Notes under the pieces: generated by a model | The model's input: the letters and a program-made list of their open reading frames with translations, nothing else | The model's database searches: none | Told to the model about the DNA's origin: nothing | DNA from: an uncultured Eubacterium sp. | GTDB taxonomy: Bacteria; Bacillota; Clostridia; Lachnospirales; Lachnospiraceae | Assembly (NCBI GenBank): GCA_900548465.1 | Contig: URKY01000043.1 | Location: forward strand, 1 to 18,761 | Direction of reading: 5' to 3' | DNA length: 18,761 bases | Part shown: positions 1 through 6,701 of the stretch, in pieces | How positions within the stretch are numbered: position 1 is the first letter of the stretch | Layout: every line of letters starts with the position of its first letter | Translations under genes and position numbers: made by a program

Positions 1-2302
1 TGTCAATATTCAAATTACGATAGCTTTGTGCCCATGCTTCATTGGCTTGACGAGCAGCTTCTGTAACTTTATGTGCCCGATATATTTGATAAACTAATGT
101 TCCTATGCCAACAATGGCTCCAGAAAGCCAACCGATATAGGGAATTGAAAGAAATAATTTCCCCAATCCTAAAAGAGAAGCATTACTGATTTTAGTTAAT
201 ATATTAGCAACTTTACCACCTCCAATGCTACTATTTGCAATAACATTGCCCGCTGTATTTCCTCCAACAAACCATTGTTTAATTTTACTTCCACCATGTA
301 GTAAACCTCCACCTAACGCATTGAAAATAGCCTGTCCTTTACTTAAATTATGGCGGCTTTTTTCTATATTATATATACGTACCATATAGGTAAGTGCGGT
401 AAATAGCGGTTTTAAAAAGAATTTAGATAGCCAATCCCCCATGAATACTCCGCGAATCATTAATGCCGTACTTAATATACTTTGTCCAATGCCAGCAATA
501 ATCCCTAATTCCATTTGAACTTTTACAAACCATACAATTCCATTTTTTAGCCAATTGGGTAGGAAATTCCAAATAGACATGATCTTTTTAAATACATCAA
601 CGATAACATCTAATACTTTAATGAACATGTCCATTGCATTTCTCAATGCAGTTGCAAATTCTGTGGATTTCATTAACTCAATCATGCGTTGTAGAAAGTC
701 TCGGATTACCCCTTGCATTTGTTCAAACCCTTGCATTCCTGTTTCTGTAAATGCCGAGGTCATCTGATACCAAAGACCTTGTATGGTGTTTTTCTTTTCG
801 TCAGCAAGGTCGAATGCTAGGTTCATTGAATGCCGATTAAGCTCTGTGGTTTTTTGCACATCTTCTACATTATTTATCAAAGCTAATGCACCTGGAGCCG
901 CAGTAACTCGAAACATCTTATTAATTAATGTTGTGAAGTCACCGGAACTCATGCTTTGTTGTTTTTTGTGCAAATCACTCAAAATATCAGTGAGATTCCG
1001 AAGATTACCATTTTTGTCTTTGGGACTAATACCTAGTATATCCCATGCTTCTTGTCCTTTTTTGGTTGGATTCATCATGTTTAGTAACATCATGCGTAAT
1101 GTTGTACCTGCATGAGAACCTTTTAAACCGGCATTACCTAATACGCCCAAAGCTGCCGAAGCTGTTTCAAAATCTAATCCGGATTGATGAGCTACCGTAC
1201 CTGCATACTTAAATGATTCAGCTAATTCTAACAATGTTGTATTCGTTTTTGTGAACGTCATCGTAAGAATGTCAGCTGTGTTATCCATTTGTTTTGCTGG
1301 GATTTTATAAGCGGTCATAATGTTTGTTACAACATCTGCTGTTTCTCCCAAGTCTGTATCACCTACAAGTGCAATATCAGATATAGGCCGGATGGCATGT
1401 TTTATTTGATCGACATCATATCCTGCCATAGCTAAGAATTTTCCAGCTGATGCAACTTGTGGAGCTGTATATTTAGTTTCAACTCCAACTTGACGCATTA
1501 ATTGGTTCATTTCATTAAATCTAGCTTCAAATCCCACTTTTTTATCGTGAGTCTGGAGGATATTCTTTGTCGTTTTGGCTATATTATCATAGGTCGAAGC
1601 ATCTCTAAATACAGAAGTTACCCCAGACATTAAAGAGCTAAGTCCATAGGCAATTCCCATACCCTTAATCATTTCGCCCGCAACATTCGTTCCGGTATTT
1701 GCGTATGTAGGTCCCAATACTTGCCGGGTAGAAGGGTATAGATAGGTACTATGTCCCGCTCCAACTTGTCGTGCTGTTGAAGCAGGAATATTACTCTTAG
1801 TTATGCCACCAGCAACTGCTTTGGATGCTCCGGCTGCACTTGCGGTTATAGTTATTTTGCTATTTGACTTTATCTGCTCAATCTTCTGTAATAGTAAGTC
1901 AAGGCTATTTATCGCTTTTTTTGTACTTGCTCTTGGTTCTATAGTTTTGCCGTTTATAGAATTAATAGCCTGCTCCAGTTTCTTTATATCCGAAGTAGAA
2001 TATAAAGGTTTACCCATTACTCCATTTAATGCAGTCTTTGCCTGTGATTTAATATTGCTTAGTTGCTTTAAAACACGTTCTAAACTAGCTTCTGCCGCGC
2101 TTGTGTTAATCTGTATATTGATAGGCTTAGTTTTAATAGAAGCCAATGCTGAATTAACCTTACCGATGCTTTTTGCAACAACATCAAATCGCTTTGTTAA
2201 TGCTTCCATTTCAGCTGTGGCCTGCTGAAATTTGCGTATAGACTCTAAAGCTGGGTTAGAGTTAACGTTTATCTGATAATTAACAATATAATTTTCTGCC
2301 AT
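1..2302 (-). CDS. Phage tail tape measure protein, TP901 family (3' end outside window)
   Basis: This long minus-strand reading frame begins at ATG 2302-2300 (MAENYIVNYQINVNSNP) and stays open to the window edge, giving at least 767 residues; the C-terminus is missing. Residues about 60-170 are helical and rich in K, Q and S. The central part matches the TP901 tape-measure core as I know it: a segment around YTAPQVASAGKFLAMAGYD, then DLGETADVVTN, then GNAGLKGSHAGTTLRMML. After about residue 560 come hydrophobic and glycine-rich segments (for example LGIIAGIGQSILSTALMI), as expected for the membrane-active part of a tape measure. The protein sets tail length and is threaded inside the tail tube. 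It directly follows the tail chaperone gene, the conserved order in long-tailed phages. A hairpin terminator separates the two genes. Confidence 0.93.
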   Translation of the reverse strand, partial: MAENYIVNYQINVNSNPALESIRKFQQATAEMEALTKRFDVVAKSIGKVNSALASIKTKPINIQINTSAAEASLERVLKQLSNIKSQAKTALNGVMGKPLYSTSDIKKLEQAINSINGKTIEPRASTKKAINSLDLLLQKIEQIKSNSKITITASAAGASKAVAGGITKSNIPASTARQVGAGHSTYLYPSTRQVLGPTYANTGTNVAGEMIKGMGIAYGLSSLMSGVTSVFRDASTYDNIAKTTKNILQTHDKKVGFEARFNEMNQLMRQVGVETKYTAPQVASAGKFLAMAGYDVDQIKHAIRPISDIALVGDTDLGETADVVTNIMTAYKIPAKQMDNTADILTMTFTKTNTTLLELAESFKYAGTVAHQSGLDFETASAALGVLGNAGLKGSHAGTTLRMMLLNMMNPTKKGQEAWDILGISPKDKNGNLRNLTDILSDLHKKQQSMSSGDFTTLINKMFRVTAAPGALALINNVEDVQKTTELNRHSMNLAFDLADEKKNTIQGLWYQMTSAFTETGMQGFEQMQGVIRDFLQRMIELMKSTEFATALRNAMDMFIKVLDVIVDVFKKIMSIWNFLPNWLKNGIVWFVKVQMELGIIAGIGQSILSTALMIRGVFMGDWLSKFFLKPLFTALTYMVRIYNIEKSRHNLSKGQAIFNALGGGLLHGGSKIKQWFVGGNTAGNVIANSSIGGGKVANILTKISNASLLGLGKLFLSIPYIGWLSGAIVGIGTLVYQIYRAHKVTEAARQANEAWAQSYRNLNID

Positions 2303-2359
2303 CTTTTTGTATTTTGATTTTCTAAAGAATAGCGGTTTGGTACCCTGAAAGATTGAAAA

Positions 2360-2389
2360 AGCCCCTTATCCGACAAAGGATAAAGGGCT
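2360..2389 (-). terminator. Intrinsic terminator between tail chaperone and tape measure
   Basis: On the minus strand AGCCCTTTATCC and GGATAAGGGGCT form a 12-bp stem with one G-U pair and a 6-nt loop, followed by TTTTTC. It lies after the frameshifted chaperone stop (2418) and before the tape-measure start (2302). It probably acts as a partial terminator that lowers tape-measure transcript relative to the chaperone. Confidence 0.75.
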
Positions 2390-2417
2390 ACGTAGAAAAA
2401 ACGAGTAATAAGACACT

Positions 2418-2977
2418 TTACGCAAGCATTCCAAGTGCACTTGCTTGTTGAGTTATGAGCATTTTGCTGTGGAGCCATACGGCATCTTCAGAAAGCATTG
2501 CAAATTCTTCATCGTTTAACTCATCAAGGTTTACGCTGGGAAAATAATGACGGATAAATATCAGTCTATGACGAATAAGTTGATCGTCTTTTACTTCCCA
2601 GCTTTTGATAAATTTACGAGTTTTCCTTTGCGCAACTCGATGATTTGAGCCAGGTGTGGCATCAAGCCATAGATGAACAAGGAATCATCTTTAATCAGTT
2701 CTTTATCGCCATCGACAAAGCAATCTTTTGCCAATTCTCGCATGGCACCGGCCTGGTCCTTTTGGGAGAGGGACAAATATTTACTGAATGTCGGGAAAGG
2801 CGGCTGTTTAAAATAACCGATATAATATGGCTTTTCGCCTTCGTCTTCATCTCCTTCCACAAAAATCGGGAATACACGTTTTAGTTTGGGATCTGAATCT
2901 TTCAGCTCTTTTACTTTCTTTTCAATCTCGGTCTGAATATCTTCAGGCAAGAAAAGGTCTTCGTTTACATTTTCCAT
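2418..2977 (-). CDS. Tail assembly chaperone, long form made by -1 frameshift (gpGT-like)
   Basis: This is the predicted frameshift product of the chaperone gene. The first 123 codons (2977-2609) are read in the frame of the short form. The ribosome then slips back one base at A AAT TTA and reads 63 further codons, from ATC 2609-2607 to the TAA at 2420-2418, giving about 186 residues. The added part (starting IKSWEVKDDQLIRHRLIFI, ending ASALGMLA) is helical and acidic, with a protein-like composition (LDELNDEEFAMLSEDAVWL). In its own frame it is open back to a TGA near 2690, but the first ATG lies well inside it, so independent translation of the whole segment is unlikely. The position just before the tape measure is that of lambda gpG/gpGT and its relatives. 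In those systems the long form recruits tail-tube subunits to the tape measure. Expression of this form is inferred. Confidence 0.8.
2535..2615 (-). promoter_or_regulatory. -1 programmed ribosomal frameshift signal in the tail chaperone gene
   Basis: The minus-strand heptamer AAATTTA (2615-2609) sits in the zero frame as A AAT TTA, the canonical X XXY YYZ form. Six bases later GCTGGGAA (2602-2595) pairs perfectly with TTCCCAGC (2542-2535). The 52-nt loop holds an inner GACGA/TCGTC stem (2588-2584 with 2574-2570). The zero-frame stop lies within this structure. A heptamer, 5-9 nt spacer and stem is the classical arrangement for -1 frameshifting. Confidence 0.82.
2591..2977 (-). CDS. Tail assembly chaperone, short form (gpG-like)
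   Basis: This encodes 128 residues from ATG 2977 (MENVNEDLFLPEDIQTEIEK). The N-terminal half is charged and acidic, followed by KPYYIGYFKQPPFPTFSKYL and a helical C-terminal half ending LRKGKLVNLSKAGK. I do not recognise a named family from sequence alone. Three things identify it as the short tail chaperone: its place directly before the tape measure, its size, and the -1 frameshift signal eight codons before its stop. Such proteins coat and solubilise the tape measure during tail assembly and are absent from the finished virion. Upstream lies the small-RNA region. I see no convincing minus-strand Bacteroides promoter there; TTTATTTG near 3045-3052 is only a partial match. Confidence 0.85.
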   Translation of the reverse strand: MENVNEDLFLPEDIQTEIEKKVKELKDSDPKLKRVFPIFVEGDEDEGEKPYYIGYFKQPPFPTFSKYLSLSQKDQAGAMRELAKDCFVDGDKELIKDDSLFIYGLMPHLAQIIELRKGKLVNLSKAGK

Positions 2978-3083
2978 TATAATTATGATTATTGATGTTT
3001 ATCCAAGAATAGAAGTTATAATGCTGGTAGGTTGTGTGTGAATGCAAATAAAATGTTAAATGTATATTCTCTATATAAATTTA

Positions 3084-3114
3084 TTTGGTATATAAAATAA
3101 ATCTATTACCTTTG
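3084..3114 (+). promoter_or_regulatory. Bacteroides-type promoter for small RNA 1
   Basis: TTTG (3084-3087) and TACCTTTG (3107-3114) are separated by exactly 19 bp. This matches the Bacteroidetes primary sigma consensus TTTG-(19-21)-TAnnTTTG. Transcription would start near 3121 on the plus strand, opposite to the surrounding tail genes. Confidence 0.72.
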
Positions 3115-3120
3115 CAACAT

Positions 3121-3187
3121 ATAAAAAAGCAACGCCTTACTTTCTTGTAAGGAAATGAGCCACTCATAAGTGGCTTTTATTATTTTT
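3121..3187 (+). ncRNA. Putative small RNA 1 (promoter, hairpin, terminator)
   Basis: This is a predicted RNA of about 65 nt with no meaningful open frame. It begins after a consensus promoter. It contains a 6-bp hairpin (CCTTAC 3135-3140 with GTAAGG 3147-3152, loop TTTCTT). It ends with a 7-bp terminator hairpin (AGCCACT 3158-3164 with AGTGGCT 3169-3175, loop CATA) followed by a T-rich run. I recognise no Rfam family. It lies between tail-tube and tail-chaperone genes but on the opposite strand. Its function is unknown; it could regulate host or phage transcripts by base pairing. Confidence 0.58.
3158..3187 (+). terminator. Intrinsic terminator of small RNA 1
   Basis: A perfect 7-bp stem AGCCACT/AGTGGCT with a 4-nt loop is followed by TTTTATTATTTTT on the plus strand. 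Confidence 0.7.
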
Positions 3188-3196
3188 ATGAGAGAT

Positions 3197-3227
3197 TTTG
3201 TAGATTGGAAATAAAACATTATTTTTG
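3197..3227 (+). promoter_or_regulatory. Bacteroides-type promoter for small RNA 2
   Basis: TTTG (3197-3200) and TATTTTTG (3220-3227) are again exactly 19 bp apart and match the Bacteroidetes consensus. The start site would be near 3234. It begins about 10 bp after the T-run of the first terminator, so the two units are tightly packed in tandem. Confidence 0.72.
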
Positions 3228-3233
3228 CAACGT

Positions 3234-3320
3234 AAAAAGTGCATATTTGAGCTTAGTCGTCAATTCTGCACTATAAAACGGATAATAAAGGGATGTGTTA
3301 ACGCATCCCTTTTTATTTTA
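3234..3320 (+). ncRNA. Putative small RNA 2 (promoter, nested hairpin, terminator)
   Basis: This is a predicted RNA of about 80-85 nt. AGTGCA (3238-3243) pairs with TGCACT (3267-3272). Inside it TTGA (3247-3250) pairs with TCAA (3260-3263), leaving a symmetric 3x3 internal loop and a 9-nt apical loop GCTTAGTCG. A strong terminator follows. The promoter, structured body and terminator are all on the plus strand, antisense in direction to the tail genes but not overlapping them. No matching family is known to me. Alternatively, part of this could be a bidirectional terminator region. Confidence 0.6.
3287..3320 (+). terminator. Intrinsic terminator of small RNA 2
   Basis: AAAGGGATG (3287-3295) pairs with CATCCCTTT (3304-3312). 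The stem extends inward by a G-U and a G-C pair to a TTAA tetraloop, and TTTTTATTTTA follows on the plus strand. The minus-strand run after the stem is weaker. Confidence 0.78.
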
Positions 3321-3331
3321 TAGATAAAATG

Positions 3332-3360
3332 AAAAGCGAGCCGTTTTCAACTCGCCTTTT
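3332..3360 (-). terminator. Terminator after the tail tube gene
   Basis: On the minus strand GCGAG and CTCGC form a stem, extended by A/T pairs around one bulge, with a loop of about 10 nt. The run TTTTCATTTT follows. It lies shortly after the tube stop codon at 3383. Confidence 0.6.
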
Positions 3361-3382
3361 CAAAAACGTATTATACTAGAAG

Positions 3383-3844
3383 TTATAGCCAAGAACTAGT
3401 TCCTTCTCCTGTGATAATGTCGAAAGGATTCAAATTGAATTCTTTTGTAATGTTTGTATCATCTTGTTTACTTTCCATTCCGTCTTCGTTAAAGAGGCAT
3501 CCCTTTAGCGTTACAGTTTCGGCGGTCCAGTCTTCACCGGCATAAGCATTAGTAAATGAGATGATCAAGTCAAATTCTCCCAAATCCATTAAAGAACCAG
3601 CCAATGCTCGGAGTTGGGAAACGGTATTATAATCCATTGTAATGGAGGCTGTACAGGTTTTATTGCCAAAACCACGATTGATAGCATTTCCTCCAATACC
3701 GTAGTTGTTTTCAACTTTACGAGTCTTGTTCCACTTGATTTCAGAAACTCCTTGCATAATAGTAGAATCTTCTGAAATGTCCAATGCTGGTATGGAAATG
3801 CGGATCATAGACCAGCTGTATGCTACATTGTTAATTATTGCCAT
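3383..3844 (-). CDS. Contractile tail tube protein
   Basis: This encodes 153 residues from ATG 3844, nine bases after the sheath stop. The sequence has alternating beta-rich segments. It starts with an N-terminal IRISIPALDISEDSTIMQGV, followed by an INRGFGNKTCTASITMDYNTV strand pair. The C-terminal part (TAETVTLKGCLFNEDGMESK, then TKEFNLNPFDIITG) is typical of myovirus tube proteins, in which the bilayer-adding strands end in a 'NPFDI'-like tail. The protein would form the inner hexameric tube through which DNA passes. The pairing with the sheath gene immediately upstream is the standard sheath-tube order. The family assignment comes from pattern and context rather than a single diagnostic motif. 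Confidence 0.8.
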   Translation of the reverse strand: MAIINNVAYSWSMIRISIPALDISEDSTIMQGVSEIKWNKTRKVENNYGIGGNAINRGFGNKTCTASITMDYNTVSQLRALAGSLMDLGEFDLIISFTNAYAGEDWTAETVTLKGCLFNEDGMESKQDDTNITKEFNLNPFDIITGEGTSSWL

Positions 3845-3852
3845 CTTGTTAA

Positions 3853-5166
3853 TTATTTATTGGTTAATGCCAAGCCCTCGACTACTTCAATACGGGACGC
3901 TACACCCACCGGAACAAGTGAATATTTAATGATTAGTGTATCATTCTTTAATACATTTTGATTCTTGTCAATTGTTACAGAAAAACCTGAAATTTCTTCA
4001 TTATTCTGCATAGTTGTGAGGATGTCAGAGACAATGTTTTGAAACATCGTAATCTTGGCAGAAGATAGGTATCCAGTGCTGGGATCTACTTTCAACGGAG
4101 AATTGACATAAGGTAATAATGCGTTACGTACAGCACGTCTTGACTTATGAATTGTACGGTTTCTAGCAACTGTTCGGTAATCTCCATTTGAACACGTTTG
4201 GTCTTTAGAGAAAAAGACTCCGCTTTCCAAACCAGAATATTTGCACAAGAAGACATATCCCTTATCGTCCAGATCATCCAATTGGATTTTATTCAAAGAT
4301 GAGTACTTTAATGTACTTGTTAACTTATCCTCGCTATTTAAAGTGACATCTCCGAATCCCATTTCAATATCTGGGAAATAACCAATCAAATTGAACTTAT
4401 TTACCCATGCGAATGATTCTTGTACGCTTGCTGAAGCGATACATCCGAGTGCGGCTCCAATATTTCCTACAGGAGTGAGGTTCGGGTTAGCAAGCTGCAT
4501 AGCTGATACATCAGCGTCTAATCCCTGGCCAAGCAATACACTGACAAACCGAGCATTAATGACACACGTAGGTATTTTGCCCAGTTCTACTTTCTTCACA
4601 GATTCTTCAGCTGTTGCAATTACTGCGGAATTTGCACATAACAAGATTGATAAAGGAGCATTTTCATCAGCTAAAGACGCAGCTTTGGATTGCAGATCTG
4701 TAACTAGGTCAATGCTATATGTTTCTGCTTCCGGATCTGTTTGTTTCCACAACGATTGTTCAGTCCAAACACCGAGTTGGTTAATCATACCATGTGCTGC
4801 ACGTTGCATTTGTTCTATAGCATTCCAATCTACACCACAGTCTGCAAACATGATAAACAAACGTCCTGTGCTTCCTTGTATTCCAAAGAAATGATTGATA
4901 TGATAATAAGGAATTCCAAACAGTAAATCCTTTTCAGTGTCACCGGAGTATGCGGTAATGCCAAGTTCTTTCAAATCATCCATAGAATTGATTTCAATAA
5001 CATTACCTTGTAATTTGTCTTTTACGGCCAAACCAGCACCTTCTTCGAAGAATTTAGCTTGTTTGGAAATATCAAACAGCAAACCTGTGACTTTTTCAGT
5101 TGAGGTTGTAGAGCTTGTTCCAATGTTTCCATCGGTATCACTCATAAAAACGCCACCTAATGCCAT
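3853..5166 (-). CDS. Contractile tail sheath protein (DUF2586-like)
   Basis: This encodes 437 residues when started at ATG 5166 (MALGGVFMSDTDGNIG). The frame is open to 5226, but that longer start would overlap the upstream gene's 3' end, while 5166 follows that gene's stop after 11 bases. The N-terminal segment GLLFDISKQAKFFEEGAG and central LLFGIPYYHINHFFG are followed by a conserved-looking block (KGYVFLCKYSGLESGVFFSK, NGDYRTVARNRTIHKSRRAV). The C-terminal domain (SGFSVTIDKNQNVLKNDTLI) is the usual sheath C-terminal fold involved in subunit interlocking. The sheath polymerises around the tube and contracts on infection, so this phage is a myovirus. Its expression is probably shared with the small gene upstream and the tube gene downstream. 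Confidence 0.87.
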   Translation of the reverse strand: MALGGVFMSDTDGNIGTSSTTSTEKVTGLLFDISKQAKFFEEGAGLAVKDKLQGNVIEINSMDDLKELGITAYSGDTEKDLLFGIPYYHINHFFGIQGSTGRLFIMFADCGVDWNAIEQMQRAAHGMINQLGVWTEQSLWKQTDPEAETYSIDLVTDLQSKAASLADENAPLSILLCANSAVIATAEESVKKVELGKIPTCVINARFVSVLLGQGLDADVSAMQLANPNLTPVGNIGAALGCIASASVQESFAWVNKFNLIGYFPDIEMGFGDVTLNSEDKLTSTLKYSSLNKIQLDDLDDKGYVFLCKYSGLESGVFFSKDQTCSNGDYRTVARNRTIHKSRRAVRNALLPYVNSPLKVDPSTGYLSSAKITMFQNIVSDILTTMQNNEEISGFSVTIDKNQNVLKNDTLIIKYSLVPVGVASRIEVVEGLALTNK

Positions 5167-5177
5167 ATTTGTAAATT

Positions 5178-5531
5178 TTATTGTTTGTAATACGGATTTT
5201 GATAAAGAATAGCATCCTTCACCCAATTAGGTTGTGCATCTGCGGTGAATACACCACCTTTGGAATCAATATACAATGCCGGATAGCCAGGATATTTTTG
5301 TAACAGTTCTTTTACGAATTCTGGTATTTCATCTTTTTCTTTTGTTTTGTCTTTTTTTTCAGGTTTTTGAGAAGACTCTTTGATAGAGGAGGTATCTGGA
5401 GTTTCAACAGTGTCTTGCTCTTGTTTTTCAGATTCTTCATTTGAAATAACCGGTGTTTCTGAAGTAACTGTAGGATCTTGTGTTTTAACCTCTTCTGTAA
5501 CCGGAGCTTCTGTATTCTTTTTTCTAGCCAT
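5178..5531 (-). CDS. Hypothetical K/E-rich phage protein between capsid and sheath
   Basis: This encodes 117 residues from ATG 5531. The first about 70 residues are low-complexity and dominated by E, K, T, S and P (for example EKQEQDTVETPDTSSIKESS, then KPEKKDKTKEKDEIPEF), so probably disordered. The last about 45 residues form a compact, aromatic-rich segment (LLQKYPGYPALYIDSKGGVF, then ADAQPNWVKDAILYQNPYYK). I do not recognise a family. Its position between major capsid and sheath suggests a neck, head-completion or adaptor role, with the folded C-terminus as the binding module. It sits downstream of a strong terminator after the capsid gene, so it may be expressed at a lower level than capsid. 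Confidence 0.72.
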   Translation of the reverse strand: MARKKNTEAPVTEEVKTQDPTVTSETPVISNEESEKQEQDTVETPDTSSIKESSQKPEKKDKTKEKDEIPEFVKELLQKYPGYPALYIDSKGGVFTADAQPNWVKDAILYQNPYYKQ

Positions 5532-5541
5532 AACTTAAATT

Positions 5542-5573
5542 AAAAAAGGGAATGGAGTACCGACTCCACTCCC
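5542..5573 (-). terminator. Strong terminator after the major capsid gene
   Basis: On the minus strand GGGAGTGGAGT and ACTCCATTCCC form an 11-bp stem with one G-U pair and a CGGT tetraloop, directly followed by TTTTTT. It lies between the capsid stop (5611) and the start of the next gene (5531). It fits a device that keeps capsid mRNA more abundant than tail mRNA. Confidence 0.85.
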
Positions 5574-5610
5574 TTGTGATAAACTATGATGAGATATTTA
5601 ATTCAATTTG

Positions 5611-6681
5611 TTATTCTGCATTTTTGTAAGCGGTCCATGCTACGATTTCTGCCGGACGAACGATGTTTACATCCATTTTCATTCGCATCTGGAAGAAATA
5701 CAATTCGCTGTTAGCTTGTAGCCGTTCAACCTTTACTACTTCAGCGTCATTTGCATAGTCAACCCCCATCCACAGGTTAGATTCCATGCCGGTAGTAAAT
5801 TCTCCGAGTACGATAGTATGTTCTGGAATGCCGACAATAGGTACAATACGCTTACCTTTAAAACGATACTCGTTAACCTTAGTATTGTCGGAGTATTTCA
5901 CTGTTTTGTCGCTTAGATATTGATCATATAAATCCCAAATATCCCAGCCACATACAAATACCAGTCCTGCTTTTTTACGGATTTGTTTCGGGCATTTCTT
6001 CCACATAGCATTGAGAGCGGCTTCTACATTGGCACCTGTGCTCAATTCTGTAGTACCGGCAATAATGACTTGTCCACCAGCTTTCTCTACCTCTGTTGCA
6101 TTTGTTGCAGTATTTGCCAGAATACGTTTGATTGCACCGTCAAAGTATTTCATTGGGCCACCGGCATTTTCACCTCCAATCGTTGTGCAACCTTCAGGAG
6201 CGGTAATTTTTGCGGCAGCTGAACCACCTTTTGCGGAGCACCAAATAGACTCACCGATATACTCATTCTTTCGATCCATCAAGAGGCGCAGCATTTTAGC
6301 TTGTACTTTTGGGTCTAAGTCACGGAATACCAAATTACCTTCCGGCTGGGCAAATTTGTAATACTTTTCATAGTCACGGGGGTTAAATTCAAGGTACACC
6401 ATGAATTCTTGCGGTTCCAGGTAACGTTCTGTTAATGTGTATTGGTTCAATCCACCAGTAGTTCCTGCTCCTGCGCCATGAGTTGAGTTTGGAGTGGGGA
6501 CGTTATCTTGAATTACTTTTCCCAATTGGATAGTGGGGATGGTGTATTTGAACTGGATTCCAGATTTGATATGAATCAAACCTTCTTTGTATGTATCATT
6601 CCCTTGCGCGGTATATGTCAGGAGGTCATTAAGGACCTCACCAGAATATGTGTTTTGCGCAAAATTTACTGAACTTGCCAT
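5611..6681 (-). CDS. Major capsid protein (probable HK97 fold)
   Basis: This encodes 356 residues from ATG 6681 (MASSVNFAQNTYSGEVLNDL). Evidence is the size, the location straight after the protease/scaffold gene, and a capsid-like layout. The N-terminal arm runs into IKSGIQFKYTIPTIQLGKVI, then a loop region rich in G and T, then an alpha/beta core with VQAKMLRLLMDRKNEYIGES, AALNAMWKKCPKQIRKKAGL and FVCGWDIWDLYDQYL. The C-terminal segment FFQMRMKMDVNIVRPAEIVA is the type of A-domain ending seen in Mu gpT-like and other HK97-fold shells. There is no internal protease domain. It would be the target of the protease encoded upstream. A strong terminator follows. The exact family is not certain by eye. 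Confidence 0.85.
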   Translation of the reverse strand: MASSVNFAQNTYSGEVLNDLLTYTAQGNDTYKEGLIHIKSGIQFKYTIPTIQLGKVIQDNVPTPNSTHGAGAGTTGGLNQYTLTERYLEPQEFMVYLEFNPRDYEKYYKFAQPEGNLVFRDLDPKVQAKMLRLLMDRKNEYIGESIWCSAKGGSAAAKITAPEGCTTIGGENAGGPMKYFDGAIKRILANTATNATEVEKAGGQVIIAGTTELSTGANVEAALNAMWKKCPKQIRKKAGLVFVCGWDIWDLYDQYLSDKTVKYSDNTKVNEYRFKGKRIVPIVGIPEHTIVLGEFTTGMESNLWMGVDYANDAEVVKVERLQANSELYFFQMRMKMDVNIVRPAEIVAWTAYKNAE

Positions 6682-6701
6682 GTTGTTTATGTTATTTTGT
6701 T

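Noticed and set aside
1803..2228. Plus-strand 141-codon open frame, hydrophobic
   Set aside because: It is antisense to the tape-measure coding region, which has clear homology-like motifs. The hydrophobic look is the mirror of the real gene's codon use.
2269..2478. Minus-strand 69-codon open frame between chaperone and tape measure
   Set aside because: It overlaps the -1 chaperone extension and the tape-measure start in another frame, contains the terminator hairpin and has an implausible composition. The frameshift explains this region better.
3038..3055. Possible minus-strand promoter TTTATTTG upstream of the tail chaperone
   Set aside because: Only a partial -7 match, with no TTTG box at the right distance, so it is not reported as a feature.
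4391..4894. Plus-strand 167-codon open frame
   Set aside because: It lies entirely antisense to the sheath gene and has no recognisable motifs or promoter.
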